From the NCBI RefSeq assembly GCF_004361695.1, contig NZ_SNVW01000006.1, positions 151,275-215,274 on the forward strand: a stretch of DNA of 64,000 bases, given 5' to 3'. The notes under the pieces were generated by a model. It was not told where the DNA came from. It searched no databases and was given only the letters and a program-made list of their open reading frames with translations. This document shows, piece by piece, positions 42,387-50,726 of this stretch (within the stretch, counting starts at the first letter, position 1; each line of letters starts with the position of its first letter). Origin of the DNA: Curtobacterium flaccumfaciens (GTDB lineage Bacteria; Actinomycetota; Actinomycetes; Actinomycetales; Microbacteriaceae). A program made the translations under genes and the position numbers.

Positions 42387-43565
42387 ATCAGCACACTGCA
42401 GTTCCCCGACGGCTTCCTCTGGGGTGCCGCCACCGCCGCCCACCAGATCGAGGGCAACAACGTCAACTCGAACTGGTGGGTGCACGAGCACGAGCCGGAC
42501 ACCACCATCGTCGAACCCTCGGGCGACGCGGCGGACAGCTACCACCGGTACCGCGAGGACATCCGCATCGCCGCCGACCTCGGCCTCAACTCGTACCGCT
42601 TCAGCATCGAGTGGGCCCGCATCGAGCCCGAGCGCGGGTTCGTCAGCCGCGCCGAGGTCGACCACTACCGGCGCATGGTCGAGACGTGCCACGAGTTCGG
42701 CCTCGAGCCGATCGTCACCCTCATGCACTTCACCGTGCCGCGCTGGTTCGAACGCGACGGCTTCTGGCGTGCGCCCGACGCTGCGGACCTGTTCGCCCGC
42801 TACACCGAGGCCGCGCTCCCCGTCGTGCAGGACGGCGTCCGCTACGTGTGCACGATCAACGAGCCGAACATCGCGGCGATGCTCGCGGGCGGCGAGGACG
42901 CGGCGAACCTGGTGGCCTACGGCCTGCCGAACCCGGACCTGGGAGTCGCCGACGCTCTGCTGGCCAGCCACAAGCGGTCGCGAGACGTCCTGTCACAGGT
43001 GTCGGGCCTCCAGTCCGGGTGGACCGTCGCGACCCAGGCCTTCAAGTCCACCGGTGAGCCGGGTGCGGACGAGATGCTCCGCGAGTACGGCTACCCGCGC
43101 GACGACTGGTACCTCGAGAACGCCGCCGGCGACGACTTCCTCGGCGTCCAGGCGTACACCCGCACCTTCATCGGGCCGAACGGGCCGCTGCCCGTCGCGG
43201 ACGACGTCGAGACGACCCTGACCGGCTGGGAGTTCTACCCGGAGGCCTCGGCCGACGGGCTCCGCAGCGCGTGGGAGCTGTCCGGCCACGTGCCGCTGAT
43301 GATCACCGAGAACGGCATCGCGACCGCCGACGACACCCGTCGGCAGGCGTACACGCAGGGCGCCCTCGAGGGCATCCACCGGTGCATCGAGGACGGCATC
43401 GAGGTCCTCGGCTACCAGCACTGGTCCCTGCTCGACAACTACGAGTGGGCGTCGGGGTTCCGGCCGACCTTCGGGCTCGTCTCGTGGGACCCGGTGACGT
43501 TCGAGCGCACGGCGAAGCCGTCTGCGCAGTGGTACGGCGGCGTCGCGAAGGCGAACGCCCTGTAG
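42387..43565 (+). CDS. GH1 beta-glucosidase without a canonical start codon
   Basis: A GH1 enzyme of about 392 residues starting FPDGFLWGAATAAHQIEG. The acid/base glutamate is in CTINEPN (near residue 159) and the nucleophile in MITENGIA (near residue 308); GYQHWSLLDNYEWASGF completes the active site. It should cleave glucose from beta-glucosides or cello-oligosaccharides in the cytoplasm. It is shorter than the usual 450-480 residues. No ATG, GTG or TTG lies in frame between the end of the hydrolase gene and the conserved N-terminus. AAAGG (42375-42379) is ideally placed for initiation at ATC 42387 (or ATC 42384). The start given is therefore a best guess, and a mutation or base-call error is possible. 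Confidence 0.85.
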   Translation: MSTLQFPDGFLWGAATAAHQIEGNNVNSNWWVHEHEPDTTIVEPSGDAADSYHRYREDIRIAADLGLNSYRFSIEWARIEPERGFVSRAEVDHYRRMVETCHEFGLEPIVTLMHFTVPRWFERDGFWRAPDAADLFARYTEAALPVVQDGVRYVCTINEPNIAAMLAGGEDAANLVAYGLPNPDLGVADALLASHKRSRDVLSQVSGLQSGWTVATQAFKSTGEPGADEMLREYGYPRDDWYLENAAGDDFLGVQAYTRTFIGPNGPLPVADDVETTLTGWEFYPEASADGLRSAWELSGHVPLMITENGIATADDTRRQAYTQGALEGIHRCIEDGIEVLGYQHWSLLDNYEWASGFRPTFGLVSWDPVTFERTAKPSAQWYGGVAKANAL

Positions 43566-43584
43566 GTCCGGTCACGACGCGGAC

Positions 43585-43624
43585 AGCGCGACGGACGGGA
43601 GGCACGCCTCCTGTCCGTCGCGCT
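43585..43624. terminator. Bidirectional hairpin terminator, GGAGGC family
   Basis: The 19-nt arms (43585-43603 and 43606-43624) pair with one mismatch around AC. It carries ACGGACGGGAGGC and lies between the convergent beta-glucosidase and secreted-protein genes. Confidence 0.7.
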
Positions 43625-43651
43625 GCGTCACGGCATCGACGTGGCCGGTAG

Positions 43652-44296
43652 TCAGCCGTCGGCGCCGAGGACGACCTTCGCCTGCTCGGTGCCCACCGTC
43701 TCGACGATCGCGAACACGAACAGTGCGTCGCCACTCTTGCCCGGGGCGTCGAGCGTGAACGACCCGTCCGCCCGCGACTTCGTGGAGGCCACGACGCGGT
43801 CGTTCTTGTCGAGCGCCCGCACGTCGAGGCCGCCGAGCACCGTGTTGCCGGAGACGGCCCACGTGCCCTGCTCGGTGCGCTCCGAGGTGGTGTTCCACGG
43901 CGCCGGCGGCTGATCGAGCCCCGGCATCGTGATCGGGACGCGCACCGAGGTCGCCGACCCGCTGCGGGTGACGAGCTCGAGCTTCGCGTTGGCGTAGGAC
44001 TTGTGCAGCACGATCGCGAACTCGCCGTTCGGCTTCGCGATGCCCTCACCGACCGGGTACGCGCCGGCGTAGGCCAGCACGCGGTCACCCGGACGGACGA
44101 GTCCGTCGATCTGGAACACCAGCCCGTGCTGCGAAACGAGCTGGACCTCGGGCGCCGGCACGGTGCTGGCGGGCGAGGAGCTCGTCGCACCGGCGGGAGC
44201 CGCGGTGGCGGGCACGGCCGTCAGGGCAGCGAGGGCGACCCCGACTCCGACGGTCGTGGTGACCACGGCGGTGCGGGCCTTCGAGACGCCGCGCAT
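43652..44296 (-). CDS. Secreted protein with Ig-like fold features
   Basis: A 214-residue protein with a Sec signal peptide (AVVTTTVGVGVALAALTAVPATAAPA). The mature part is beta-rich, with VSGNTVLGGLDVRALDKNDRVVASTKSRADGSFTLDAPG, which resembles bacterial Ig-like adhesin repeats (quoted in parts). No cysteine-anchoring or LPXTG motif is present. The ATG at 44296 overlaps the stop of the upstream gene (TGATG), so the two secreted proteins are made together. They may associate with each other or with the giant repeat protein encoded at 54078. Function is unknown. Confidence 0.75.
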   Translation of the reverse strand: MRGVSKARTAVVTTTVGVGVALAALTAVPATAAPAGATSSSPASTVPAPEVQLVSQHGLVFQIDGLVRPGDRVLAYAGAYPVGEGIAKPNGEFAIVLHKSYANAKLELVTRSGSATSVRVPITMPGLDQPPAPWNTTSERTEQGTWAVSGNTVLGGLDVRALDKNDRVVASTKSRADGSFTLDAPGKSGDALFVFAIVETVGTEQAKVVLGADG

Positions 44297-44958
44297 CAGC
44301 GGGCCTGCACCACGAAGTCGGTGCTGATGTACTCGAACTTGACCTCGCTCCACAGCGTGATCGACGACCCGGCCTTTGCCGTGACGTCGAGCGTGAACTC
44401 GGACGTCGGGTTCTCGATCGGGCGCTTGCGGTCCTCGTCGAGGATGATCGAGTCGTCACCGGTCGGCGTGGCGACCACCGTCGCGGCACCCGGCGAGACG
44501 ACCGAGATCCGCCACCGGTCGCCACCGAGCGAGACGATCGACGAGACCCGCGCGCCGTTCTGCTCCTGCGACAGCAGACGGTCGCTCGTCGAGACCGACT
44601 GCGAGCCGAGGATGCTGAACGTCTCGAGGAGCTGCCCGGCGGCGGTCGCCGGCACGGTGAACGTGTACGACCCGTTGGTGGCGACGGTGCGTGCGACGAC
44701 GGTGCCCTCGATGCGGCCCTCGATGCGGTTGCCGGCCTTGGCGGTGCCGGCGACCGTGAACGAACCGTCGGCGTTCTCGGAGACGCTGCGGGTGATGACG
44801 AAGCCGCAGCCGTCGGCGGCCGTGCTGCTCGAGGCCGCCGCGCTCGTGGTGGCTGCCGGAGCGGTCGCCGCGGCCATGGCCGGCGTGGTGGCGCCGAGCG
44901 TGGCGGCGGCGACGACGGCGGTTCCGATGGCGGTGGTCAGGATGCGCTGTTTGTTCAT
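44296..44958 (-). CDS. Secreted Ig-like protein, paralogue-like neighbour
   Basis: A 220-residue protein with a signal peptide (ILTTAIGTAVVAAATLGATTPAMAA). It has a beta-rich body including GSFTVAGTAKAGNRIEGRIEG and GSYTFTVPATAAGQLLETFS, in the style of repeated Ig-like domains. One cysteine (DGCGFV) lies early. The start ATG at 44958 is chosen at the signal peptide; the frame is open further upstream. It is 47 bp downstream of the ankyrin gene and probably shares its transcript. I cannot assign a function. Confidence 0.75.
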   Translation of the reverse strand: MNKQRILTTAIGTAVVAAATLGATTPAMAAATAPAATTSAAASSSTAADGCGFVITRSVSENADGSFTVAGTAKAGNRIEGRIEGTVVARTVATNGSYTFTVPATAAGQLLETFSILGSQSVSTSDRLLSQEQNGARVSSIVSLGGDRWRISVVSPGAATVVATPTGDDSIILDEDRKRPIENPTSEFTLDVTAKAGSSITLWSEVKFEYISTDFVVQAR

Positions 44959-45005
44959 GCCGGGAACGCTACGACGCCGACATGGTGGAATCTGATGTGT
45001 CAGCA

Positions 45006-46184
45006 CTACCGGCGGAGCGTGATGGCCAGCAGCTCCGCGATGGCGCCGTCACGGAGCAGCTCGGCCCGGTCGACGGCGGTCGACGCCTCGTCGTCCACTG
45101 CCTGGCGGTCGACGTCGAGCGACAGCGCCACCCGGACCGTCTCGACGTCGCCGGAGTCCACGGCCGCGATCAGCAGCGTCGCCCCGCGTGACCCGAGCGC
45201 CCTGGTGTCCGCACCTGCTTCGGCGAGTGACCGCACGATCGCCGCGTGGCCACCCCACGCAGCACGGACGATCGGGGTGTTGCCGTCGCTGTCCCGTGCC
45301 TCCAGGTCCGCGCCCGCGGCGACCAGGACCGCGAGGGCACGGCGCGCATCGCGGTCGACCGCCAGCGTCAGCGGCGTCCGCCCCTCGCTGTCCGGGAGCT
45401 CGATCGATGCCCCTCGGTGGAGGAGCTCCTCGAGCATCTCGGGGCGGTCGAACCAGGCCGCGGCGTGCAGCGGGGCGAACCCCCAGCGCGGGTCGAGGTC
45501 GTCGACGTCACTGGCGTCGTCCGCCAGGTGCAGGCCGCCCAGGTCGCCGTACGCGGCGGCGCGGACGACCTCGTCCGCCCACTCGACCCAGCCGTCCGGG
45601 ACGGGGCCGTGCCAGCCGCGGGGTGGTCGGGCGTCGAGTGCTGTGAAGACGGCTTCGTCGATGCTCCGGACCTCGACGCTGACGTCCGTGAAGCGGATCG
45701 CGACCTCACCGACGGGGGAGACGAGCAGGCGGAGCTCCCAGCTGTCGCGACCGGCGTGCTCGACCTCACCGCGGAGCACGTGGGCATCGCCGGCGAGCAG
45801 GGCATCGGGGTCGAGCGTCGCCGGCTCGAGCACCGCGTCGGCGAAGCGCAGGGTGACCCGCGCGTGGTTCCAGCGGCGCCAGAGGCCCTCCGGTGTGTCG
45901 AGCACCTCGTCGTTCCGGACCGTGACCTGCGCGTGCAGGACAACCGGGTCGGGTTCGCCGTGGTCGGGGAGCGCGGCGGTGTCGTCACTCGGCTCCGAGG
46001 CGTGGCGCCGGCTGGCCTCGACGCGCCAGGTTGCGATACGTGAGTCGGTCCACCGGACGGTCGCGAGCGCGGCGACCCACGGGGGAGCGTCCTCGAGCAG
46101 GCGGGTGAGGTGTTCCGAGTGCCCCTCGAAGTCCTCGAGGGACACGTAGCCCACCGAGGGCCAGTTCACTCGACTCCACCGCAC
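45006..46184 (-). CDS. Ankyrin-repeat protein
   Basis: A 392-residue soluble protein. Residues from about 238 form four or five ankyrin repeats (FAPLHAAAWFDRPEMLEELLHRGAS, GRTPLTLAVDRDARRALAVLVAAGAD, GNTPIVRAAWGGHAAIVRSLAEAGAD, given separately). The N-terminal half has no recognised domain but is rich in Trp, Arg and Asp. There is no signal peptide, so it acts inside the cell, presumably binding a partner protein. It starts at GTG 46184, 9 bp after the O-antigen-ligase-like gene, and is likely in the same operon. Confidence 0.8.
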   Translation of the reverse strand: MRWSRVNWPSVGYVSLEDFEGHSEHLTRLLEDAPPWVAALATVRWTDSRIATWRVEASRRHASEPSDDTAALPDHGEPDPVVLHAQVTVRNDEVLDTPEGLWRRWNHARVTLRFADAVLEPATLDPDALLAGDAHVLRGEVEHAGRDSWELRLLVSPVGEVAIRFTDVSVEVRSIDEAVFTALDARPPRGWHGPVPDGWVEWADEVVRAAAYGDLGGLHLADDASDVDDLDPRWGFAPLHAAAWFDRPEMLEELLHRGASIELPDSEGRTPLTLAVDRDARRALAVLVAAGADLEARDSDGNTPIVRAAWGGHAAIVRSLAEAGADTRALGSRGATLLIAAVDSGDVETVRVALSLDVDRQAVDDEASTAVDRAELLRDGAIAELLAITLRR

Positions 46185-46193
46185 GGGTCGAGA

Positions 46194-47534
46194 CTAGCGG
46201 CCGACCGTGAGCGGTCGACCGGTCCGGCCCGGCGCCGGACGGGCGACGAGTGCTGGTGCCGAGGGAGTCGAGCCGCGCCGACGTTCGACGGCCACAGCGC
46301 ACGCGGCCATCGAGACCCAGAGCAGCGGCGTGGAGAGGTCGGGCGTCGCGATGCTCTTCGCGACGAGCAGGGCGAGCAGCCCGACGAGCGCGGGAACGGT
46401 CGAACGGTTCCGGAAGGCCACGACCACGAGCACGGCGATGACCGCGCCGAACAGGATGACGCCCGGGAGTCCCACGGTTGCGAGCAACGAGACGGCGAAC
46501 GACGAGGACCGGTTGCTGCCCAGTCCCGCTCCGAAGCCGAGTGTGTCCCGGAGCACCCCGAGTCCGATCGCGTCCGCTGCCGTGCGGGAGTCGAAGGACT
46601 GGCTGCCCACCTTGGCCTCGATGATCCCCAGGACCGGGTCGAGCAGGCGGTCACCCGCGGCGAGGACTGCGACGGCGACCCCGATGGTGCCGAGGACGAG
46701 CCACGGTGTCCCTCGGCCGCCGGTGCCGACGTACCGCAGGACGAGCACCACCACCATCGCGAGGACGACGATGGCGCTCGCCGCCACCGCGGTCCCCGAG
46801 GCCGACGCGAGCAGGTCGACCGTGGCGAGTCCGGCGAGCACGAGTGCCCCCGCGCGGTGCCGACCCGTCGACGTCAACGCCGTGGTGATCGCGAGCGCGG
46901 CGACCGCGAGTGAGAAGGCCGCGAGCTCGCTCGGTTCGGAGAACACGCCGCGGAGTCGGGTGTCCCCCGCCGAGCTGTAGGAGATCTGCAGCGTGTCGAA
47001 CACCGGACTGAGCACATCGACGCCGACGGCGCGGAGTGCCCCTCGGAAGGCGCTGAGGGCCGTCCCGGTCCAGGCGGCGATCCAGAGCGCCCGGGTGGCC
47101 AGACCGCTGCGGACGAGGAAGAGCACCGCGGCCAGAGCGGCGACGAGGTACAGGACCTGAGCGAGATTGCTGATCGAGTACGCCAGCTGGGACGCCGCGC
47201 CGACCTGGTGGTCGATCCCGAGGCGCGGGAGCAGGACCGGGATGCCGCGGAACGCCCACGGACCGAGACCCGTGACGGCGATGCTCCAGACGACGAACGC
47301 GACCAGCAGTGTCACGGCCGCCGAGTTCGCGACCCGGGTGCGGTCCAGGCTCCATGCGCATCCCGCGACGAGTGCGACGCACGTGAAGACGGGCGCGGAG
47401 AACCCGCCGAGTGACACACCGGCCGAAGCGGGGATCCCGGCGCCGAAACCGAGTGCGACTGCGATCCAGCGCGGGTCGCGGCGCATGACGCCCACCAGGG
47501 CGACGACGAGGGCGAGCGAGCCGAGCACCGTCAT
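46194..47534 (-). CDS. O-antigen ligase/polymerase-like membrane protein
   Basis: A 446-residue polytopic membrane protein with about twelve helices. The large outside loop contains RLRGVFSEPSELAAFSLAVAALA and later GFGAGLGSNRSSSFAVSLLATVGLPG, matching Wzy/WaaL-type proteins that polymerise or ligate glycans outside the membrane. It starts at ATG 47534, divergent from the exopolysaccharide kinase operon over 74 bp, so it is probably the polymerase for that system. Confidence 0.82.
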   Translation of the reverse strand: MTVLGSLALVVALVGVMRRDPRWIAVALGFGAGIPASAGVSLGGFSAPVFTCVALVAGCAWSLDRTRVANSAAVTLLVAFVVWSIAVTGLGPWAFRGIPVLLPRLGIDHQVGAASQLAYSISNLAQVLYLVAALAAVLFLVRSGLATRALWIAAWTGTALSAFRGALRAVGVDVLSPVFDTLQISYSSAGDTRLRGVFSEPSELAAFSLAVAALAITTALTSTGRHRAGALVLAGLATVDLLASASGTAVAASAIVVLAMVVVLVLRYVGTGGRGTPWLVLGTIGVAVAVLAAGDRLLDPVLGIIEAKVGSQSFDSRTAADAIGLGVLRDTLGFGAGLGSNRSSSFAVSLLATVGLPGVILFGAVIAVLVVVAFRNRSTVPALVGLLALLVAKSIATPDLSTPLLWVSMAACAVAVERRRGSTPSAPALVARPAPGRTGRPLTVGR

Positions 47535-47549
47535 GATTCACCCCACATG

Positions 47550-47580
47550 CAATATGAAATACATGTTACAGTATATTGAC
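47550..47580 (+). promoter_or_regulatory. AT-rich divergent promoter of the exopolysaccharide genes
   Basis: The region contains TGAAATACATGTTACAGT, with an extended -10 (TG, one base, TACAGT at 47567-47572) reading toward the kinase operon. Matching CATG-plus-TA extended -10 elements precede the DUF3060 gene (53982-53992) and the giant gene (59595-59605). The AT content is far above the surroundings. Confidence 0.55.
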
Positions 47581-47608
47581 GGCAGCACAACCGACCCGGA
47601 GGCCCACC

Positions 47609-49021
47609 ATGACGCTCTCGCAGTTCCTCGCAGTGATGCGCCGCCGCCGGTGGTGGGTCGCAGCTCTGACGCTCCTGGGCATCGCGGCCGCAGGCGTCGT
47701 CACCCTCGTCCAGACGCCGATGTACCGCGCCGAGGCCTCGGTCTTCGTCTCCGTCAGCGGCAGCGTGAGCGCGAGCGACCTCAGCCAGGGCGGGTCCTTC
47801 TCCGAGGCGCGGGTCTCGTCCTACGCCGAACTCGCCACGGCGCCCCGGGTCCTTCGTGACGCAGCGCGGGCGGCCGGTGTCGAGGGATCGGTCTCGGAAC
47901 TGGAGCGCGCAGTCCGCGCAACGTCGACGGCCGACACCGTGATCCTGACCATCGGCGCCACCCAGGCGACTCGGAACGATGCGATCGCACTCGCCGACGC
48001 CGTCGCCGAGGAACTGGTCGCGGTCGTCGCCGGTATCGAGCGGACCGGTGCCGACGGGCAGGCGCTGGTCCAGCTGAGCGTCTACCAGAAGGCCACGGCC
48101 CCGTCTGCGCCGGTGTCTCCTCGGATCCCCGTCAACATCGCACTCGGGCTGCTCGTCGGCATCGGGTCGGGGATCGGGTTGGCGCTGCTCCGCGAGACGG
48201 TCGACACGAAGATCCGCTCCGTCGAGATCCTCCGCAGGACCGCCGACCGCACCGTGCTCGCCGAGATCCCGCTCGACGAGGACATGGCGACCGCTCCCCT
48301 CGTCGAGATGGACAGCAACTACTCCGGTCGGGCTGAGGCGTTCCGGCAACTCCGGACCCACCTGACCTTCACGAACCTCGACGGCGGACCCCAGACGGTC
48401 GTCGTCACGAGCGCCGTCCCAGGCGAGGGGAAGTCCTCGACCTCCGTCAACCTGGCGTTGACCCTCGCGCAGAACGGGCACCGGGTGATCCTCATCGACG
48501 CCGACCTCCGACGTCCCTCGACGAGCGTCTCGCTCGACATCGAGAGTCGGGTCGGTCTCTCCACCGTCCTCACGCACCAGGTCGAGCTCGAGGACGCCGT
48601 CCAGACCGTCGGCACCCACGGGCTCCACGTCCTGTCGGCCGGACGCGTCCCGCCGAACCCGAGTGAGCTCCTCGGCTCCCGCCAGATGAGCATGCTGCTC
48701 GACATCGTCCGGCAGACGTACGACTACGTCATCATCGACGCGCCGCCGGTGCTCCCCGTCACCGATCCCACCGTGTTGGCCGGCCTGTCCTCGGGCGTGC
48801 TGTTCGTGACCGCGGTCGACGGGCGGGCGACGACGACCGAGGTCGGGCAGGCACTCGCCACGCTCGACGCCGTCGGTGCGCGCGTGCTCGGACTCGTCGC
48901 CAACCGTGTGCGCGGGCAACGACGCCAGTCGACCTACTACGGGTACGCGCCGAGCACGCCGGTCAGCGAGAGCCCACGTCGTGCTCGCCGGGCTCGCGAT
49001 GGCAAGGCAGGCCCCCGATGA
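47609..49021 (+). CDS. Wzz-like chain-length protein fused to BY-kinase
   Basis: A 470-residue capsule/exopolysaccharide co-polymerase. The Wzz part has two membrane helices (about residues 16-36 and 173-195). The cytoplasmic bacterial tyrosine kinase follows with Walker A SAVPGEGKSST (about 268), Walker A' VILIDADLRRP (about 293) and Walker B YVIIDAPPVLP (about 371). The C-terminal tyrosine cluster is STYYGYAP. It controls polymer length and is reversed by the phosphatase encoded next, which overlaps its stop (ATGA). GGAGG precedes the ATG at 47609. Confidence 0.94.
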   Translation: MTLSQFLAVMRRRRWWVAALTLLGIAAAGVVTLVQTPMYRAEASVFVSVSGSVSASDLSQGGSFSEARVSSYAELATAPRVLRDAARAAGVEGSVSELERAVRATSTADTVILTIGATQATRNDAIALADAVAEELVAVVAGIERTGADGQALVQLSVYQKATAPSAPVSPRIPVNIALGLLVGIGSGIGLALLRETVDTKIRSVEILRRTADRTVLAEIPLDEDMATAPLVEMDSNYSGRAEAFRQLRTHLTFTNLDGGPQTVVVTSAVPGEGKSSTSVNLALTLAQNGHRVILIDADLRRPSTSVSLDIESRVGLSTVLTHQVELEDAVQTVGTHGLHVLSAGRVPPNPSELLGSRQMSMLLDIVRQTYDYVIIDAPPVLPVTDPTVLAGLSSGVLFVTAVDGRATTTEVGQALATLDAVGARVLGLVANRVRGQRRQSTYYGYAPSTPVSESPRRARRARDGKAGPR

Positions 49022-49620
49022 CCCCGCGGTCGATCCTGTTCGTGTGCGAGGGCAACATCTGCCGCTCGCCCTACGCGGTGGCGGCCTTCGCCGAACGCTG
49101 GCGCACCCTTCCCGGTGCGCGCCCGGCACATGTGTCGAGCGCCGGCACGAAGGCTCCCGCCGGAGCCGCCGCCCACGAACGCCTCAGCGACCTCGTCCGG
49201 ACGGCAGGCGCACGCGACGGCCTCACCGCCCACCGTGCTCGTCCGATCGAGACGGCCGCGCTCCGTGGCCAGCACCTCGTCCTCACCATGGAACGACGAC
49301 AGCGGGGCGACGTCCTCGACCTCGCTCCGGCAGTCCTCCGGCGAACCTTCACCCTGCTCGAACTGGACCGGCTCGCAGGGCCGCTGCTGGACTCGTGGGA
49401 CGGGGACACCGTCCGCGCGGGTGACACGGTCCACGAACTCCTCGCCCGCCAGCGCGCCGTGACCGGGAACCCCGGCGGCGGCGTGGACGACCTCGCTGAT
49501 CCGGTCCGCGGCGCAGCGGCCGAGTTCCGCGCGATGGCCGATCGGATCGATTCCGCGATCGACTCGCTGGTGGCGCTCCTGGTGCGGTTCGACGACGCGA
49601 CCCGAGGCGGCGCGCTGTGA
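49018..49620 (+). CDS. Low-molecular-weight protein-tyrosine phosphatase
   Basis: A 200-residue phosphatase with the active-site loop CEGNICRS (Cys10, Arg16) and a DP pair late in the chain (DDLADPVRG) as the general acid. LMW-PTPs of this type dephosphorylate BY-kinases and so regulate polysaccharide export. It overlaps both the kinase gene upstream (ATGA) and the glycosyltransferase gene downstream (GTGA), consistent with its role in the system. Confidence 0.93.
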   Translation: MTPRSILFVCEGNICRSPYAVAAFAERWRTLPGARPAHVSSAGTKAPAGAAAHERLSDLVRTAGARDGLTAHRARPIETAALRGQHLVLTMERRQRGDVLDLAPAVLRRTFTLLELDRLAGPLLDSWDGDTVRAGDTVHELLARQRAVTGNPGGGVDDLADPVRGAAAEFRAMADRIDSAIDSLVALLVRFDDATRGGAL

Positions 49621-50726
49621 CCGGGCGTGGCCTCATCGTCCACGAGTGGATCGAACGCGTGGGCGGTGCCGAGCGGGTGCTCGACGAGTTCGCGGCGATG
49701 CACCCCGACGCAGACATCCTCTGCCTCTGGAACGACCACCCGGACCGCTACCGAGCCGGTCGTGTGCACGAGAGTCCCCTTGCTCGGACGCCGCTTCGTG
49801 GGCGGAAGGCTGCGGCCATGCCGTTCATGCCGAGCGTCTGGCGCCGCGCCGCCGCCGCCCTCGGTGAGCACGACTGGGCGCTGGTGAGCTCGCACCTCTT
49901 CGCCCACCAGGTGCGGGTCGCCGGGGTCGCGCCCGAACGGCAGTTCACCTACGCGCACACACCCGCTCGCTACCTCTGGAGCCCCGAGCTCGACGAGCGG
50001 GGCCGGTCGCTCGCTGCACGACTCGCCGGGCCGGCGTTCCGACGACTCGACCGCGCCCGCGCCTCCGGGATCCGGAACCTCGCCGTCAACAGCGTGTTCG
50101 TGCAGGAGCGTGTCCGTCGCACGTGGGGCGTCGAGTCGATCGTCATCCACCCGCCGGTGGACGTGCGGCGCGTCCGAGACGCCGTGCGCGCCACCGATGC
50201 GTTCACCGACGCCGAGCGCACGGTCCTCGACGAGCTGCCGGACGACTTCGTGCTCGGCGCATCCCGCTTCGTGGCGTACAAGCGGCTCGACGTCGTGATC
50301 GCTGCCGGCGTCGCCACGGGGCGGCCGGTCGTCATCGCCGGGTGCGGTCCGGACGAAGCGCGGCTCCGAGCCCTCGCCGCAGCGTCGGGCGCGGACGTCA
50401 CCTTCGTCACCGCGCCGTCGGACCGGCTGCTCGCGTGCCTGCTCGACCGTGCGGCCGTGTTGGTCTTCCCCGGCGTCGAGGACTTCGGGATCCTGCCCGT
50501 CGAAGCGATGGCGCTCGGCACCCCGGTCCTGGTGTCCGACATCGGCGGGAGCCGCGACTCGGTCTCGGCCCGCAGCGGTGTCCACCTTCCCGATCACGAC
50601 CCGGTCACCCTGCGGTCGGCGGTGGACGCGGCCGTCCGCCTCGACCCGGCTGCGTGCCGGCGCGACGCCGACCGGTTCGCTCCGGAGCGGTTCCGAGCGG
50701 AGGTGACGGCGTGGACCGGCCGGTGA
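49617..50726 (+). CDS. Glycosyltransferase, GT4-like
   Basis: A 369-residue GT-B glycosyltransferase. It begins GLIVHEWIERVGGAERVLDEFA, carries the donor-binding ADVTFVTAPSDRLLACLLDRA, and ends in the GT4 motif EDFGILPVEAMALGTPVLVSD with catalytic glutamates. It starts at GTG 49617 overlapping the phosphatase stop. It adds a sugar during assembly of the exopolysaccharide repeat unit; donor and acceptor are unknown. Confidence 0.92.
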   Translation: MTGRGLIVHEWIERVGGAERVLDEFAAMHPDADILCLWNDHPDRYRAGRVHESPLARTPLRGRKAAAMPFMPSVWRRAAAALGEHDWALVSSHLFAHQVRVAGVAPERQFTYAHTPARYLWSPELDERGRSLAARLAGPAFRRLDRARASGIRNLAVNSVFVQERVRRTWGVESIVIHPPVDVRRVRDAVRATDAFTDAERTVLDELPDDFVLGASRFVAYKRLDVVIAAGVATGRPVVIAGCGPDEARLRALAAASGADVTFVTAPSDRLLACLLDRAAVLVFPGVEDFGILPVEAMALGTPVLVSDIGGSRDSVSARSGVHLPDHDPVTLRSAVDAAVRLDPAACRRDADRFAPERFRAEVTAWTGR

